Source: Acinetobacter ursingii DSM 16037 = CIP 107286
Lineage (GTDB): Bacteria; Pseudomonadota; Gammaproteobacteria; Pseudomonadales; Moraxellaceae
Assembly (NCBI RefSeq): GCF_000368825.1
Contig: NZ_KB849717.1
Coordinates: forward strand, 424,726 to 488,725
DNA length: 64,000 nucleotides
Direction of reading: 5' to 3'
This document shows positions 46,767 to 54,557 of this stretch, piece by piece. Positions within the stretch are counted from its first letter, which is position 1; the number at the start of each line of letters is the position of its first letter. The notes under the pieces are model-generated. The model was not told where the DNA came from. It made no database searches and saw only the letters and a list, made by a program, of their open reading frames with translations. The translations under genes were made by a program, and so were the position numbers.

Positions 46767-46934
46767 ATGGCATTACAAGCTTTGAACGAACATACTATAG
46801 ACTTCACCCGCCCTCAATACTCAGATCCTATCGTAGATATGTCTGAATACTTTATCGAGAATCCTCAGTACAGAGTGATCAAGTACATTCCGATCAAGGA
46901 CGGGATTCGGTGTTGGTACATCACTGTTAGCTAG
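46767..46934 (+). CDS. Small hypothetical protein, plus strand
   Basis: Possible 55-residue protein (start MALQALNEHTIDF) with no recognisable domain. Its stop overlaps the end of the tail-chaperone frameshift product on the other strand by 4 bases. It may be a small cargo gene; coding status is uncertain. Confidence 0.4.
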   Translation: MALQALNEHTIDFTRPQYSDPIVDMSEYFIENPQYRVIKYIPIKDGIRCWYITVS

Positions 46935-47658
46935 GTGTTATTAGCAGAGCTTTCCATGAATTTTTTGTCGAGCGCAAATATGCACTCAACAAAAAGTCCT
47001 TTATCCAAATCACAGCCGTAAACATCAAAGTAAGCGTTAATATCATGCAGGCCTAAACTTTTAGGCATAATCGAATGTGCTGTGCAGATATAGTCACGCC
47101 CCCGACTGATCAAAGAAAAAGCCTCATTGATGTATTGACCAATGAAGCTTTTTTCAGGAAGTTTGGGGGTTGAAAGACCTAGCCGTTTGTAGATTTGGCT
47201 CGTTTTTTTTTGGTCCCACTTGTGGTTTCGGTAGTCGTAGTGTTCAAGGGCTTTCCCACTGCATCTTTTACCTCACTTGCACGCTCTTTCTCAAGCTGGA
47301 AGGCTTTGGCCACAATGAATGACACTATCGGGTTACTTTCAGTAGAGCTTGTACAGATCAGCTCAGCATTCTTTTGAGTGTATTCAAGCGGCTTACCCTG
47401 TTCCACCTCAATGCCTGTCCATCCAAGCAACAAATGTGATACTGCCCGGTTAAAGCCAAGACCGGATTGCTGCGCTGTCTCATCCGTCACTTCACGATAG
47501 CCCCGCAGTTCTTGCTCAGCCTGCAAGTTGTTCAATTCAAGCGTACGGTTAAATGATGGCTTACCAGAGCTTGCAATAAGAAGCTTTACACCTTCTTTAT
47601 AATCAAACCACTTCTGACCATATTCGGCTTTCGGTTGCTCTTTGATTTCAATCAGCAT
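46931..47658 (-). CDS. Tail assembly chaperone long form (GT-like) made by -1 frameshift
   Basis: The upstream frame (47658-47179) ends in KKKRAKSTNG. Nine A on the minus strand (T-run at 47203-47211) form the slippery sequence A AAA AAA. A -1 shift there enters an open frame that continues KTSQIYKRLGLSTPKLPEKS and ends at 46931, giving about 242 residues. This matches the G/GT frameshift arrangement conserved in siphophages between the tail tube and the tape measure, although here the tape measure is displaced by cargo genes. The GT form is needed for tail assembly and is not in virions in lambda. Confidence 0.85.
47179..47658 (-). CDS. Tail assembly chaperone short form (G-like)
   Basis: The 159-residue product of normal termination. 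It is helical, with charged ends, starts at the last base of the tail-tube gene and has a Lys-rich end over the slippery run. It would recruit the tape measure and keep it soluble during tail assembly, together with the longer frameshift form. Assigned by gene order and the slippery site rather than by a family motif. Confidence 0.85.
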   Translation of the reverse strand: MLIEIKEQPKAEYGQKWFDYKEGVKLLIASSGKPSFNRTLELNNLQAEQELRGYREVTDETAQQSGLGFNRAVSHLLLGWTGIEVEQGKPLEYTQKNAELICTSSTESNPIVSFIVAKAFQLEKERASEVKDAVGKPLNTTTTETTSGTKKKRAKSTNG

Positions 47659-48584
47659 TATGAACCTCCACCAACCACAACCGGTGCTCGAGTAAGTGTT
47701 GGGGCAACATCAGCAACAGTATAAGAGAACTGTGTATTTAGAATGTCGCTGTTGCCGCCGCTTGGAAGTGGTGCAGATACCAGCACTTTAGGAAGATCAA
47801 GCGTGTATTTATTGCCAGCACTATCTGTCATTGGAATAGATAGAGAAATTGGAGTATTGGCGAACTGTTTTTCATATATGGCTGATGTATTTTGCGACCA
47901 AGCTACAGTAAATGATCCAGTGCCCTGAGCAAGAGTTTCAAGAATTGCACCAATTTCTAAACCTTTACCTAGGCAGCGCTGTGTTTGTGCATTGTTATTC
48001 CAAGTAAAGTCTAGCTGGGTAATGCATGCACCACTAACCAACGACCCATCGATAAGTATGTCACCAATAGATACGCTTGACATTTTAGGATTATCTGAGG
48101 CTGCGGTAATTGTTCCTGCTGGTACGCTTGTGAATTTAGTTCGGCCCATGCCAATCAAGGAGAATGTTGCGGTAATTAAGCCACTCTCTGGAATGGATAG
48201 CTGCAATTGATTGACATGACAACCTTTGAATACATGATAATCCGCTACGTCTGTGAAACCACGCAGAATAGAGAATGTTTTTCGTGCTGTACCACCGAAA
48301 GTGAGTACATTCCCGGTAAAAGCATTGTATGCCGCTGCTTCAAATAAAGCGTCGTATGCACCATATTGCAGCTCAGTCTCAATGTCCCCTGTGTAATCAA
48401 TACCAGTGACGTACGTACCAGAAGCAATACGGCTATCTTTGATCGTATTGGATTCTGTTGTGGTCGGAGCGGCATCCAGTGAGGTTGTTGTGAAAGGTAA
48501 TGTTGTACGAGCGAATGGGCTTGGAGTAGTACCCACTACTGTTTCAGGTGCGTATTGCACAAGTTGCTTGATACCACTCGACAT
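47658..48584 (-). CDS. Major tail tube protein
   Basis: The 308-residue strand-rich protein forms the tail tube. The N-terminal part has TTTESNTIKDSRIASGTYVT and YTGDIETELQYGAYDALFEA, typical of siphophage tail tube proteins. The last part (SIPMTDSAGNKYTLDLPKVL) is also strand-rich. The position directly upstream of the chaperone genes supports the call. Confidence 0.88.
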   Translation of the reverse strand: MSSGIKQLVQYAPETVVGTTPSPFARTTLPFTTTSLDAAPTTTESNTIKDSRIASGTYVTGIDYTGDIETELQYGAYDALFEAAAYNAFTGNVLTFGGTARKTFSILRGFTDVADYHVFKGCHVNQLQLSIPESGLITATFSLIGMGRTKFTSVPAGTITAASDNPKMSSVSIGDILIDGSLVSGACITQLDFTWNNNAQTQRCLGKGLEIGAILETLAQGTGSFTVAWSQNTSAIYEKQFANTPISLSIPMTDSAGNKYTLDLPKVLVSAPLPSGGNSDILNTQFSYTVADVAPTLTRAPVVVGGGS

Positions 48585-48605
48585 GGCAATCTCCTATTTT
48601 TAGGC

Positions 48606-48628
48606 ATAAAAAAACCACCTTTCGGTGG
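48606..48628 (-). terminator. Terminator after the AntA/AntB-like gene
   Basis: Minus-strand stem CCACC / GGTGG with a following T-run, between the antirepressor-like gene and the tail tube gene. Confidence 0.8.
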
Positions 48629-48646
48629 CGCGGGGTTTTGGTTTGT

Positions 48647-49177
48647 TTAGTCGTTTTCGTCTTTAAAATCCAAAGATGGTTGAGCTTCTTTAATTAGATC
48701 GTCCAATTCTTTGAGCATTGCAGGCTTGGTTTGTTTACCATGAATTGATAAGAAGCTTGCGGCACCCGATAATGATTGGGTGATTACATCAATCTGTGCT
48801 GAGAGTTCACCAATGCGAACCTGCAATCCATCTTTGAGCTGTCTAGCTAATTCCTCTTGCTCGATGTAATACTTACGAATCTCATGTCCTTTATCATTCC
48901 GCTCCATCATTCCTAAATGCTTAGTCATATCAACTGAAATGATATATTCAGTTGTTGGGCGACCACCTTTTAGGTTTTCGTCTTTTTTGACGATAACTAC
49001 ATAATCAAAATTCTGTTCAAATTTACATTGATTAATTCGACGTTTAATCCAGTGGGAGAATTCAGCCTTTACTTCAAGCATCTTGTGTAAATTTCGTGCA
49101 TTTACACCTAGCTGAACTTTCCCATTTAACTCTACTTCAAGAAATGGATTGGATTTAAAATTTACAATCGCATTCAT
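48647..49177 (-). CDS. AntA/AntB-type antirepressor-like protein
   Basis: Product of 176 residues from the ATG at 49177, which has a GGAGAA site. The N-terminal domain shows the AntA/AntB pattern (VNARNLHKMLEVKAEFSHWI, then FDYVVIVKKDENLKGGRPTT and EYIISVDMTKHLGMMERNDK), and the C-terminal part is helical. Such proteins interfere with phage repressors. It is inserted between the tail terminator and tail tube genes with its own terminator, the mark of a moron. A start at 49246 would put it over the upstream stem-loop. Confidence 0.8.
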   Translation of the reverse strand: MNAIVNFKSNPFLEVELNGKVQLGVNARNLHKMLEVKAEFSHWIKRRINQCKFEQNFDYVVIVKKDENLKGGRPTTEYIISVDMTKHLGMMERNDKGHEIRKYYIEQEELARQLKDGLQVRIGELSAQIDVITQSLSGAASFLSIHGKQTKPAMLKELDDLIKEAQPSLDFKDEND

Positions 49178-49206
49178 AATGCTTCTCCGACTGCTCATAA
49201 AGAAAA

Positions 49207-49277
49207 AACACTGGCAGGAAGAAGTATGAACAGTCAAAACGACCATCTTCTTTTCGGGGATCAGCCTAGCCAGTGTT
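49207..49277 (-). ncRNA. Candidate structured RNA or attenuator ahead of the antirepressor gene
   Basis: Perfect 9-base arms AACACTGGC / GCCAGTGTT enclose a second pairing (GAAGAAG with CTTCTTT). On the minus strand the 3' arm runs into TTTTTTCTTT, so the structure could also be a terminator. It lies about 30 bases upstream of the antirepressor start. RNA status is not proven. Confidence 0.4.
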
Positions 49278-49295
49278 CGCCTGAATTTCAGGCAT

Positions 49296-49322
49296 AAAAA
49301 AACCTGCCGCTAAGGACAGGTT
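49296..49322 (-). terminator. Terminator after the tail terminator gene
   Basis: Minus-strand stem AACCTG / CAGGTT (with one mismatch further in) and T-run, ahead of the stem-loop at 49207-49277. Confidence 0.75.
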
Positions 49323-49341
49323 CGTTTAAAAGTTAAATTCG

Positions 49342-49737
49342 TTAATTGACGCGATAATTTATTGAAATGTTGTACTGAATGAAATCCCCATTACTGCCGA
49401 GGTTCTGCACTTGACCTTGGAGTATCTCTAGTTGGCCAGTTGTGTAATATTCGAAATGAGCTAACCAAGCATCAGCGAGCTTTGTGATTACTACTTCATG
49501 TGTGTTCAGACGAGCCATGCAGTTGATTGAGATAATCCCTGTTCGCCTTGTACAAGGCACGTCACCAATTCCTGCAATGATTGAACCGCCCCATAACACA
49601 TTAATTTCACACCAAAGCCCATCAGTCGGAACTGTTAAGTCTTTATTAGGATATTTAATTCGGGTCTGCTCAATCCCAGTAAATGCCATTGCCCTAGAGA
49701 TAATGGCTTGTCGTGCTTGATCTAGAGTCATTGCCAT
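49342..49737 (-). CDS. Tail terminator protein
   Basis: Caps the tail tube and sets the interface to the head. The 131-residue protein starts at the ATG at 49737 or 49731, right after the HK97-gp10-like gene. The small alpha/beta pattern (LWCEINVLWGGSIIAGIGDV, then GIISINCMARLNTHEVVITK) and the gene order support a lambda U-like role. No direct motif; assigned by position. Confidence 0.7.
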   Translation of the reverse strand: MAMTLDQARQAIISRAMAFTGIEQTRIKYPNKDLTVPTDGLWCEINVLWGGSIIAGIGDVPCTRRTGIISINCMARLNTHEVVITKLADAWLAHFEYYTTGQLEILQGQVQNLGSNGDFIQYNISINYRVN

Positions 49738-49738
49738 T

Positions 49739-50161
49739 TTAACCACCGTATTTCTGAGCAATATAGCTAAACGTTAAACCATAAACACCTTGAGGTGCTT
49801 GCTTGGAATAACCACCTGATGTTTTTTCAGTTTCAGGAATTGAAGTAAATCCACCGAACTCTATTTTTTTGGCATAAGGCGCATTAGTTTGGATATAGAC
49901 TGTCGAGTAAGGTACTAAACGAGATAAAACGCTTGTGCCATTGCTTATGGTTGAGCCACCACCCTTGTCTTTCTCAGCCTCATTGAATGATTGGTCGGTC
50001 TGGTTAATGCTAACCCTGTGTGATGCTCTATAGGCTCCCGTGTCTACAGGACTGGCTAATACAACTCCACCTAAGGCATCAATGACAATATCTTTCTGTT
50101 TTTTGGTAAGGTCGGCTTCAATTGTTTTAGTGAAGGCACTTGGTTTGCTGCTCCATCCCAT
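49739..50161 (-). CDS. HK97 gp10-like tail completion protein
   Basis: The 140-residue protein has the gp10 pattern: IVIDALGGVVLASPVDTGAY with the SPVDTG signature, then VYIQTNAPYAKKIEFGGFTS. It belongs to the neck region, connecting head and tail. It starts directly before the small 55-residue gene's stop with no gap. Confidence 0.88.
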   Translation of the reverse strand: MGWSSKPSAFTKTIEADLTKKQKDIVIDALGGVVLASPVDTGAYRASHRVSINQTDQSFNEAEKDKGGGSTISNGTSVLSRLVPYSTVYIQTNAPYAKKIEFGGFTSIPETEKTSGGYSKQAPQGVYGLTFSYIAQKYGG

Positions 50162-50329
50162 CTAACACCTCGGCAATTGCTCTGTTAATTCCCTACCATC
50201 TTTTGAATTATGAACATACACGCCATCCTTATATACAGGAAAGCATTCGCAATCTTCCTGTTGATGCTCAATAAGATCATCAATTGGCATTACATGAACT
50301 GAATCATGATATTTAACAACCTTCCACAT
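50162..50329 (-). CDS. Small conserved phage protein with Cys/His
   Basis: Product of 55 residues from the ATG at 50329 (MWKVVKYHD), whose A is the last base of the TAA of the upstream gene (TAATG), so it is coupled. It has CECFPVY and ends VHNSKDGRELTEQLPRC, a pattern I have seen in small neck-region proteins of Acinetobacter-type phages. The function is unknown. Confidence 0.65.
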   Translation of the reverse strand: MWKVVKYHDSVHVMPIDDLIEHQQEDCECFPVYKDGVYVHNSKDGRELTEQLPRC

Positions 50330-50721
50330 TAGACTTTCCTTAACTGACAAGTCCACACACTTGATGATGGGTCCTGACTGTAGCTCACGACTCGATAATT
50401 ACCGCCTTCAATCACCCAAATGTCGTTAACATCTGGCTCAACTAAAGTACCTGCTGAATCCTTCACTTCATTTTGCAGTAGCACAGCCTTTGAATCGGCA
50501 ACGCGGTAATCGACAGGCTTCACCAAATCCTTTGCCCAGCTTCCAAACAGGACGCCACGACCGCCATAAACATATTCGGTGTACGTATCCTCACCAGTAG
50601 CTGGATTAGATCCAGTTAGTAACTTGCGGGTACAAGTAAAGGTATCAACCGCGCCTGCCAGTTCATCTTCAGCATCAAAGGCAGCGCCAAGTTCTTGCTG
50701 AATCTCATCACGCATTCCCAT
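50329..50721 (-). CDS. Head closure/neck protein
   Basis: The 130-residue protein starts MGMRDEIQQELGAAFDAEDE and is strand-rich in the second half (VNDIWVIEGGNYRVVSYSQD). Its position between the 128-residue connector and the gp10-like gene points to a head-tail stopper. No motif proves the call. Confidence 0.6.
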   Translation of the reverse strand: MGMRDEIQQELGAAFDAEDELAGAVDTFTCTRKLLTGSNPATGEDTYTEYVYGGRGVLFGSWAKDLVKPVDYRVADSKAVLLQNEVKDSAGTLVEPDVNDIWVIEGGNYRVVSYSQDPSSSVWTCQLRKV

Positions 50722-50724
50722 GGC

Positions 50725-51111
50725 TTACTCCGTAATAACATAAGTGTTGATGTGATACTTCTCGCTGAAGAATGGTTCTAGAAGGTCAAGGATGAATTGC
50801 ATATCGCCACTGACTGATTCTTCCTTGCCTGCAACATAGGTCTTGCTTACCGACGTGCCAGACTGTGCAGATACCGTTTTAGATGCTACTACACCTTCTT
50901 TAGTTGTGTAGAGTTGCCCTGCTGCTGCCAGTTTTGCTAAGTAAGCGCCAGCCGTAAGAATCGCATCTGGCACTTCACCTTCTGGATAGTCTGGTAAATT
51001 TCTAGCATTAAGCCACGCATTAGCCTGCATCACAGCAATAACCGGATCACCAGTTCCCCACCAGTCAGGCCCTAGCTTTTGAGTCACACTTTCGACTGTT
51101 ACATAGTTCAT
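50725..51111 (-). CDS. Head-tail connector/adaptor protein
   Basis: The 128-residue protein is helical in its first half (SVTQKLGPDWWGTGDPVIAV), with Ala-rich helices after that (AILTAGAYLAKLAAAGQLYT), the pattern of the gp6/gp15 adaptor family. It follows the capsid gene region on the minus strand. Assignment is by order and composition. Confidence 0.65.
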   Translation of the reverse strand: MNYVTVESVTQKLGPDWWGTGDPVIAVMQANAWLNARNLPDYPEGEVPDAILTAGAYLAKLAAAGQLYTTKEGVVASKTVSAQSGTSVSKTYVAGKEESVSGDMQFILDLLEPFFSEKYHINTYVITE

Positions 51112-51130
51112 AGCTTAATCCTAAAAATCT

Positions 51131-51160
51131 AATTAAGAAGGACGGCCCGAAAGCCGCCCT
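51131..51160 (-). terminator. Weak hairpin after the small head gene
   Basis: Minus-strand stem GGGCGGC / GCCGTCC (one G-U pair) followed by TTCTT rather than a clean T-run. Could attenuate head-gene transcription. Confidence 0.5.
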
Positions 51161-51167
51161 GCTTTAG

Positions 51168-51353
51168 TTATGCACCACCATTCAGCGGTGCTTCTGGCAC
51201 AGGAACTGCTACTTCTGGGTCCTTAATGCCATAGTCACCCGCTGTTTTGGCAGGGTCAAACATGGTGCCAGCAGCTAATGTGTCAGTTGCATCATCAGCA
51301 TATCGGCGGTCTGTTGGGTATTGGTATTTGTAGTCTGGTTGCTTCTCAGCCAT
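51168..51353 (-). CDS. Small acidic head protein, unknown
   Basis: Unassigned 61-residue protein rich in Asp, Pro and Tyr, starting MAEKQPDYKYQYPTDRRYAD, without any membrane segment. It lies 11 bases after the major capsid gene. A head decoration or completion role is possible. Confidence 0.6.
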   Translation of the reverse strand: MAEKQPDYKYQYPTDRRYADDATDTLAAGTMFDPAKTAGDYGIKDPEVAVPVPEAPLNGGA

Positions 51354-51364
51354 GACTGCTCTCC

Positions 51365-52381
51365 TTAAAGGTTAGTAATTAGGAAGCGGATTGAGGTGTC
51401 TTCTGGTTTGGTTACAAGTTCCCAGTTAGCTGCCTTCTGCAAATCAGCCCAAGAAGCGCTTAAAGACTCACGCTCTGTACCACCAGTTAAAGTGTCTTTA
51501 GGTGCAATGAAGCTAAAACCTTGCGGATGGATCAACATGTTGCGACGCGTCCAAAGGATTTCATGACCAGCACCATTACCAGTTGATTGTGTTTCTTCAA
51601 CCTTCAAATCTTTTGGACCGGGAACAGAGTCATATGCAAATGCGCGTGGACCTGCAAGAATCGTGATGAACTTAGCGTTTGCGCCTGTGCCAATTTGCGT
51701 ATTGGTATCTGTTTCAATGACTGCGCGCCCGTTGTAAACGGTGATTGGTGGCAAGTTATCACTTGTGGTCACTTGTTCAAGTAATTGCTGTTTACGCATC
51801 TTCGCAGCAATACGTGAATGCACGAACATCACACCACGTCCACGTAATGAAGCATTCATTGTGCTTTCCGCATCAATGTAGGCATCTACTGACCAACGTG
51901 AAGCATCTGTTGCTGTTGAAGCAGAGATGTCGGTAGTGAATCGCTTGCCGTTCGCCTGGTCATAATTACGCAAGCCAATTACTGTTGCTAGAGCACGGTT
52001 TTCGGCAGCTTGTTGCCAATACTTATTCAGCATTCCACCAATAAGCTCAAGTGAGTTGACCTTCGATAAATACTGTCCAAGAACTGACTCAAGAAAGCCT
52101 TCGTTCATATATGCAACACGGCCTTGCATTTCACCTGCATCAATCGTGCGAGGCATTGCGATATCAGTCAAAATGGTGTTGCCATAGTTCTGTTCAACAT
52201 TGCCGTCTACACCGTTGATGTATGGAACGACGAATGTTGATGAACCACTTGTAAGCAAAGGACGTAAAGATTCATCAGATACGAATGCACCTGATTGCAC
52301 AAGTGGCGAAACTGCCACAGGATTTGGACGCAGGTAAGATAAAACTACGTCACGGTTAAATACTTCTACTAAAGAAGGCAT
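51365..52381 (-). CDS. Major capsid protein
   Basis: Main shell subunit, 338 residues, with the HK97-like fold inferred from order and composition: N-terminal arm MPSLVEVFNRDVVLSYLRPN, spine-helix-like AENRALATVIGLRNYDQANG and a C-terminal A-domain ending TKPEDTSIRFLITNL. It follows the scaffold gene in the transcription direction, the standard scaffold-capsid pair. Confidence 0.85.
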   Translation of the reverse strand: MPSLVEVFNRDVVLSYLRPNPVAVSPLVQSGAFVSDESLRPLLTSGSSTFVVPYINGVDGNVEQNYGNTILTDIAMPRTIDAGEMQGRVAYMNEGFLESVLGQYLSKVNSLELIGGMLNKYWQQAAENRALATVIGLRNYDQANGKRFTTDISASTATDASRWSVDAYIDAESTMNASLRGRGVMFVHSRIAAKMRKQQLLEQVTTSDNLPPITVYNGRAVIETDTNTQIGTGANAKFITILAGPRAFAYDSVPGPKDLKVEETQSTGNGAGHEILWTRRNMLIHPQGFSFIAPKDTLTGGTERESLSASWADLQKAANWELVTKPEDTSIRFLITNL

Positions 52382-52398
52382 GGAGTTACTCCCAATAA

Positions 52399-53124
52399 TT
52401 AATTATTAAAGTCACCATTCGCTACTGCTGCTTGGAACCCTTGAGGGTCATTCTTTTGGAATTCCAAGCGCTCTTGCGTGGTCATTTCACTTGGTTTCTT
52501 GGCAGCTCCACCACCTGAACCACCGCCAGAAGCCCCACTTCCTGACGCATTTGATGCAACAATTAATGGCTTAAATGCCACGTTGCTGCGAAACTCTTTT
52601 TTGAGGTCATCAATACTTAAAGCACTAGGTTTGCCCTGCGAATCTAGTACGCGTACTTTGACCTCTCCGTTTTCATCAGTTTCAACTTGAAGACGATTTG
52701 TAATATGTGGAAGCAAAACTGCCTCCGAGCCTTTGATTGAAAGCTCACTTGCTAATGCTTGTGCTGTTTGCCCGACAGTTAATTTGTAGACTTGGTCTTG
52801 CAATGCTTTGGTAGCTTCTGCATGTTTTGCTTCTGCTTGCTCAAGCTTGGCTTTCCAAGATGCTTCAATTGCAGCAACGTCACCTTTTTTACGGGCTGCT
52901 TCTTCGGCTTCGCGTTGAGCTTTTTCTTCAGCTTCACGTTGTTTTTGCTGGGCAGTTTTCTTTTCACCAAGAAGTTCTTCAACTTTCCGTTTCAGCCCAT
53001 CCAGTTCTGAATTATCTTGCTGCGGCAGACCTTCAACTTTTAAATAAAATGCGCCATCTTTTTCTTCGTAAAGCGCTTTCATTTCATCAGATAAGCCCTC
53101 TAGGCTATCGAGTTTGTATTTCAT
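52399..53124 (-). CDS. Capsid scaffold protein
   Basis: Temporary core for head assembly. From the ATG at 53124, with a GGGAGC site, the product has 241 residues. The middle part (residues ~30-110) is a highly charged coiled coil full of Lys, Gln and Glu, and the C-terminus is Gly/Ser-rich then basic (GASGGGSGGGAAKKPSEMTT), the usual scaffold layout. It is directly upstream of the capsid gene. Confidence 0.85.
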   Translation of the reverse strand: MKYKLDSLEGLSDEMKALYEEKDGAFYLKVEGLPQQDNSELDGLKRKVEELLGEKKTAQQKQREAEEKAQREAEEAARKKGDVAAIEASWKAKLEQAEAKHAEATKALQDQVYKLTVGQTAQALASELSIKGSEAVLLPHITNRLQVETDENGEVKVRVLDSQGKPSALSIDDLKKEFRSNVAFKPLIVASNASGSGASGGGSGGGAAKKPSEMTTQERLEFQKNDPQGFQAAVANGDFNN

Positions 53125-53167
53125 GTTTTGCTCCCTGAGCGGTTTTGCAGTCACAAACTGCGGGCAA

Positions 53168-53193
53168 TAAAAAAGCACCCCGATTGGAGCGCT
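53168..53193 (-). terminator. Hairpin ahead of the scaffold gene
   Basis: Minus-strand stem AGCGCTCC / GGGGTGCT (two G-U pairs) with loop AATC and a following T-run. Confidence 0.65.
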
Positions 53194-53237
53194 ATTGGTA
53201 TTAATTTGATTACTTAGTCCATGCTTTTAGGATTAAG

Positions 53238-53459
53238 TCATAAATGATTTGTTGTTCTGGCGTGTTCACAACAACCGCCCTTAAATCCACCATCTTTACA
53301 CTTCTTAAAGTCGCCACCATAAATACGATGCATTTTGCAGTCATAACACTGACAACTAAAAACATTCACATAGACTTGCCATAAAAGCCACATAAACCCA
53401 AGCAAGCCAAAAATTGCAGGCAAGATAATGAAATACAAAACATATGCTTGACCAATCAT
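53238..53459 (-). CDS. Small membrane protein with Cys-rich tail
   Basis: The 73-residue product has one N-terminal membrane segment (about residues 6-28) and then a Cys-rich tail (VFSCQCYDCKMHRIYGGDFK and the following CKDGGFKGGCCEH). It overlaps the MuF-like gene by 4 bases. The metal- or disulfide-rich tail suggests a structural element, but no role is known. Confidence 0.6.
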   Translation of the reverse strand: MIGQAYVLYFIILPAIFGLLGFMWLLWQVYVNVFSCQCYDCKMHRIYGGDFKKCKDGGFKGGCCEHARTTNHL

Positions 53460-54541
53460 AATCCCAACCTCTTAAACATTTCTTCATCAAGCTTTTTGAG
53501 TTCAGCAAGTGTGAATGGCTGACCTGTTAAAGGATCTACAAACTTATCCAATGAGTATTTCCCCTCTTTGAATAGTTTGTATCGTGATGGACCAAGCCAA
53601 GACTTTTGAAAAGATGCATCTTGTTTATCAAACCAGCCTTTGAAAGTTGTATTTGAATCCACAACACCTATATCACCTTCACCATTCACTTTATTGTTGA
53701 ATGGTCGCATGCCGATTGTCTTACCTGAATTATCAGAGACAGGAATTAGGATCGATCTACAGTTTGGGTGAAGTGGGGGCACAGGATGAGGCTCATCTTT
53801 CTTGTAAACCTTGTCCGAGAAACCCATACAGATTTTAGAAGTGCGGCTATCTAGTGTTGCGATGAACTTTACATATTCAACACCAATGATCTGATATGTT
53901 TCATTCAGAGCAACATTGGACACATGACTTCGAGCAGTTCGTACCATTGTAGAAATCTGGTTTCTACTCTGATCAAGCAAACCGTCTTGGTAATTAAGAG
54001 CCTTCTTGCCTTTAATTCGCTGAACAATCTGCTGGTTTGTCTGACCCCGAGATAGACCATCTCGAATTGTTTGCTCTACTCGTACTTTTGTATCGTCTGC
54101 AATCTTCTCGAATAGGTAATCAAGTAGCACACCACCGCTTAAAGGCGTTTTCTTTGCCTTGTTGAATAGTGTCTTTCCATTTGGTTCTATTTTGCGATTA
54201 GCGAGAGTTTTAGCTTGATATGAAGCTTCATACACCGCTAATGCAGTAGCGCTTACTGTGAAGCCCTCAAGCAATCCTGATGCAACACTTGCCTGCCAAG
54301 TCTGAACTAATGTCCTTACTTCTTTTAATGCTGGTGTTGTATATTGTCCTGCCATCAATGCAGTCTTTTCAGCGTCACTCAAGTCATCTAACAAATCTCT
54401 TAACTTTGAAAGCATCTCACTAGAGAGTGAATCAAATTGTGTTAGGAGATTATTGATTTCAGTTGAAGACAACCGGTAGAGATAAGCCTGATGTGATACC
54501 AGGGCATCAAGTAGAGCTTGTTGTGACAACTGGACGTTCAT
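53456..54541 (-). CDS. Phage Mu F-like head morphogenesis protein
   Basis: Minor head protein of 361 residues. The C-terminal MuF domain shows KFIATLDSRTSKICMGFSDK and HPVPPLHPNCRSILIPV, a highly conserved pattern, and the N-terminus is helical. Expected between portal and scaffold; it lies 16 bases after the truncated portal. Confidence 0.92.
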   Translation of the reverse strand: MNVQLSQQALLDALVSHQAYLYRLSSTEINNLLTQFDSLSSEMLSKLRDLLDDLSDAEKTALMAGQYTTPALKEVRTLVQTWQASVASGLLEGFTVSATALAVYEASYQAKTLANRKIEPNGKTLFNKAKKTPLSGGVLLDYLFEKIADDTKVRVEQTIRDGLSRGQTNQQIVQRIKGKKALNYQDGLLDQSRNQISTMVRTARSHVSNVALNETYQIIGVEYVKFIATLDSRTSKICMGFSDKVYKKDEPHPVPPLHPNCRSILIPVSDNSGKTIGMRPFNNKVNGEGDIGVVDSNTTFKGWFDKQDASFQKSWLGPSRYKLFKEGKYSLDKFVDPLTGQPFTLAELKKLDEEMFKRLGL

Positions 54542-54557
54542 TTGTCACTCCTGCGAT

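Noticed and set aside
46931..47113. Separate 60-residue gene after the tail chaperone
   Set aside because: The same frame is open back to the A9 slippery run, so it is better explained as the frameshift extension.
52779..53138. Reading frames antisense to or out of frame with the scaffold gene
   Set aside because: They arise from the Lys/Gln/Glu-rich coiled-coil coding of the scaffold protein; the low-complexity products (Phe/Leu-rich or Lys-rich) are not plausible proteins.
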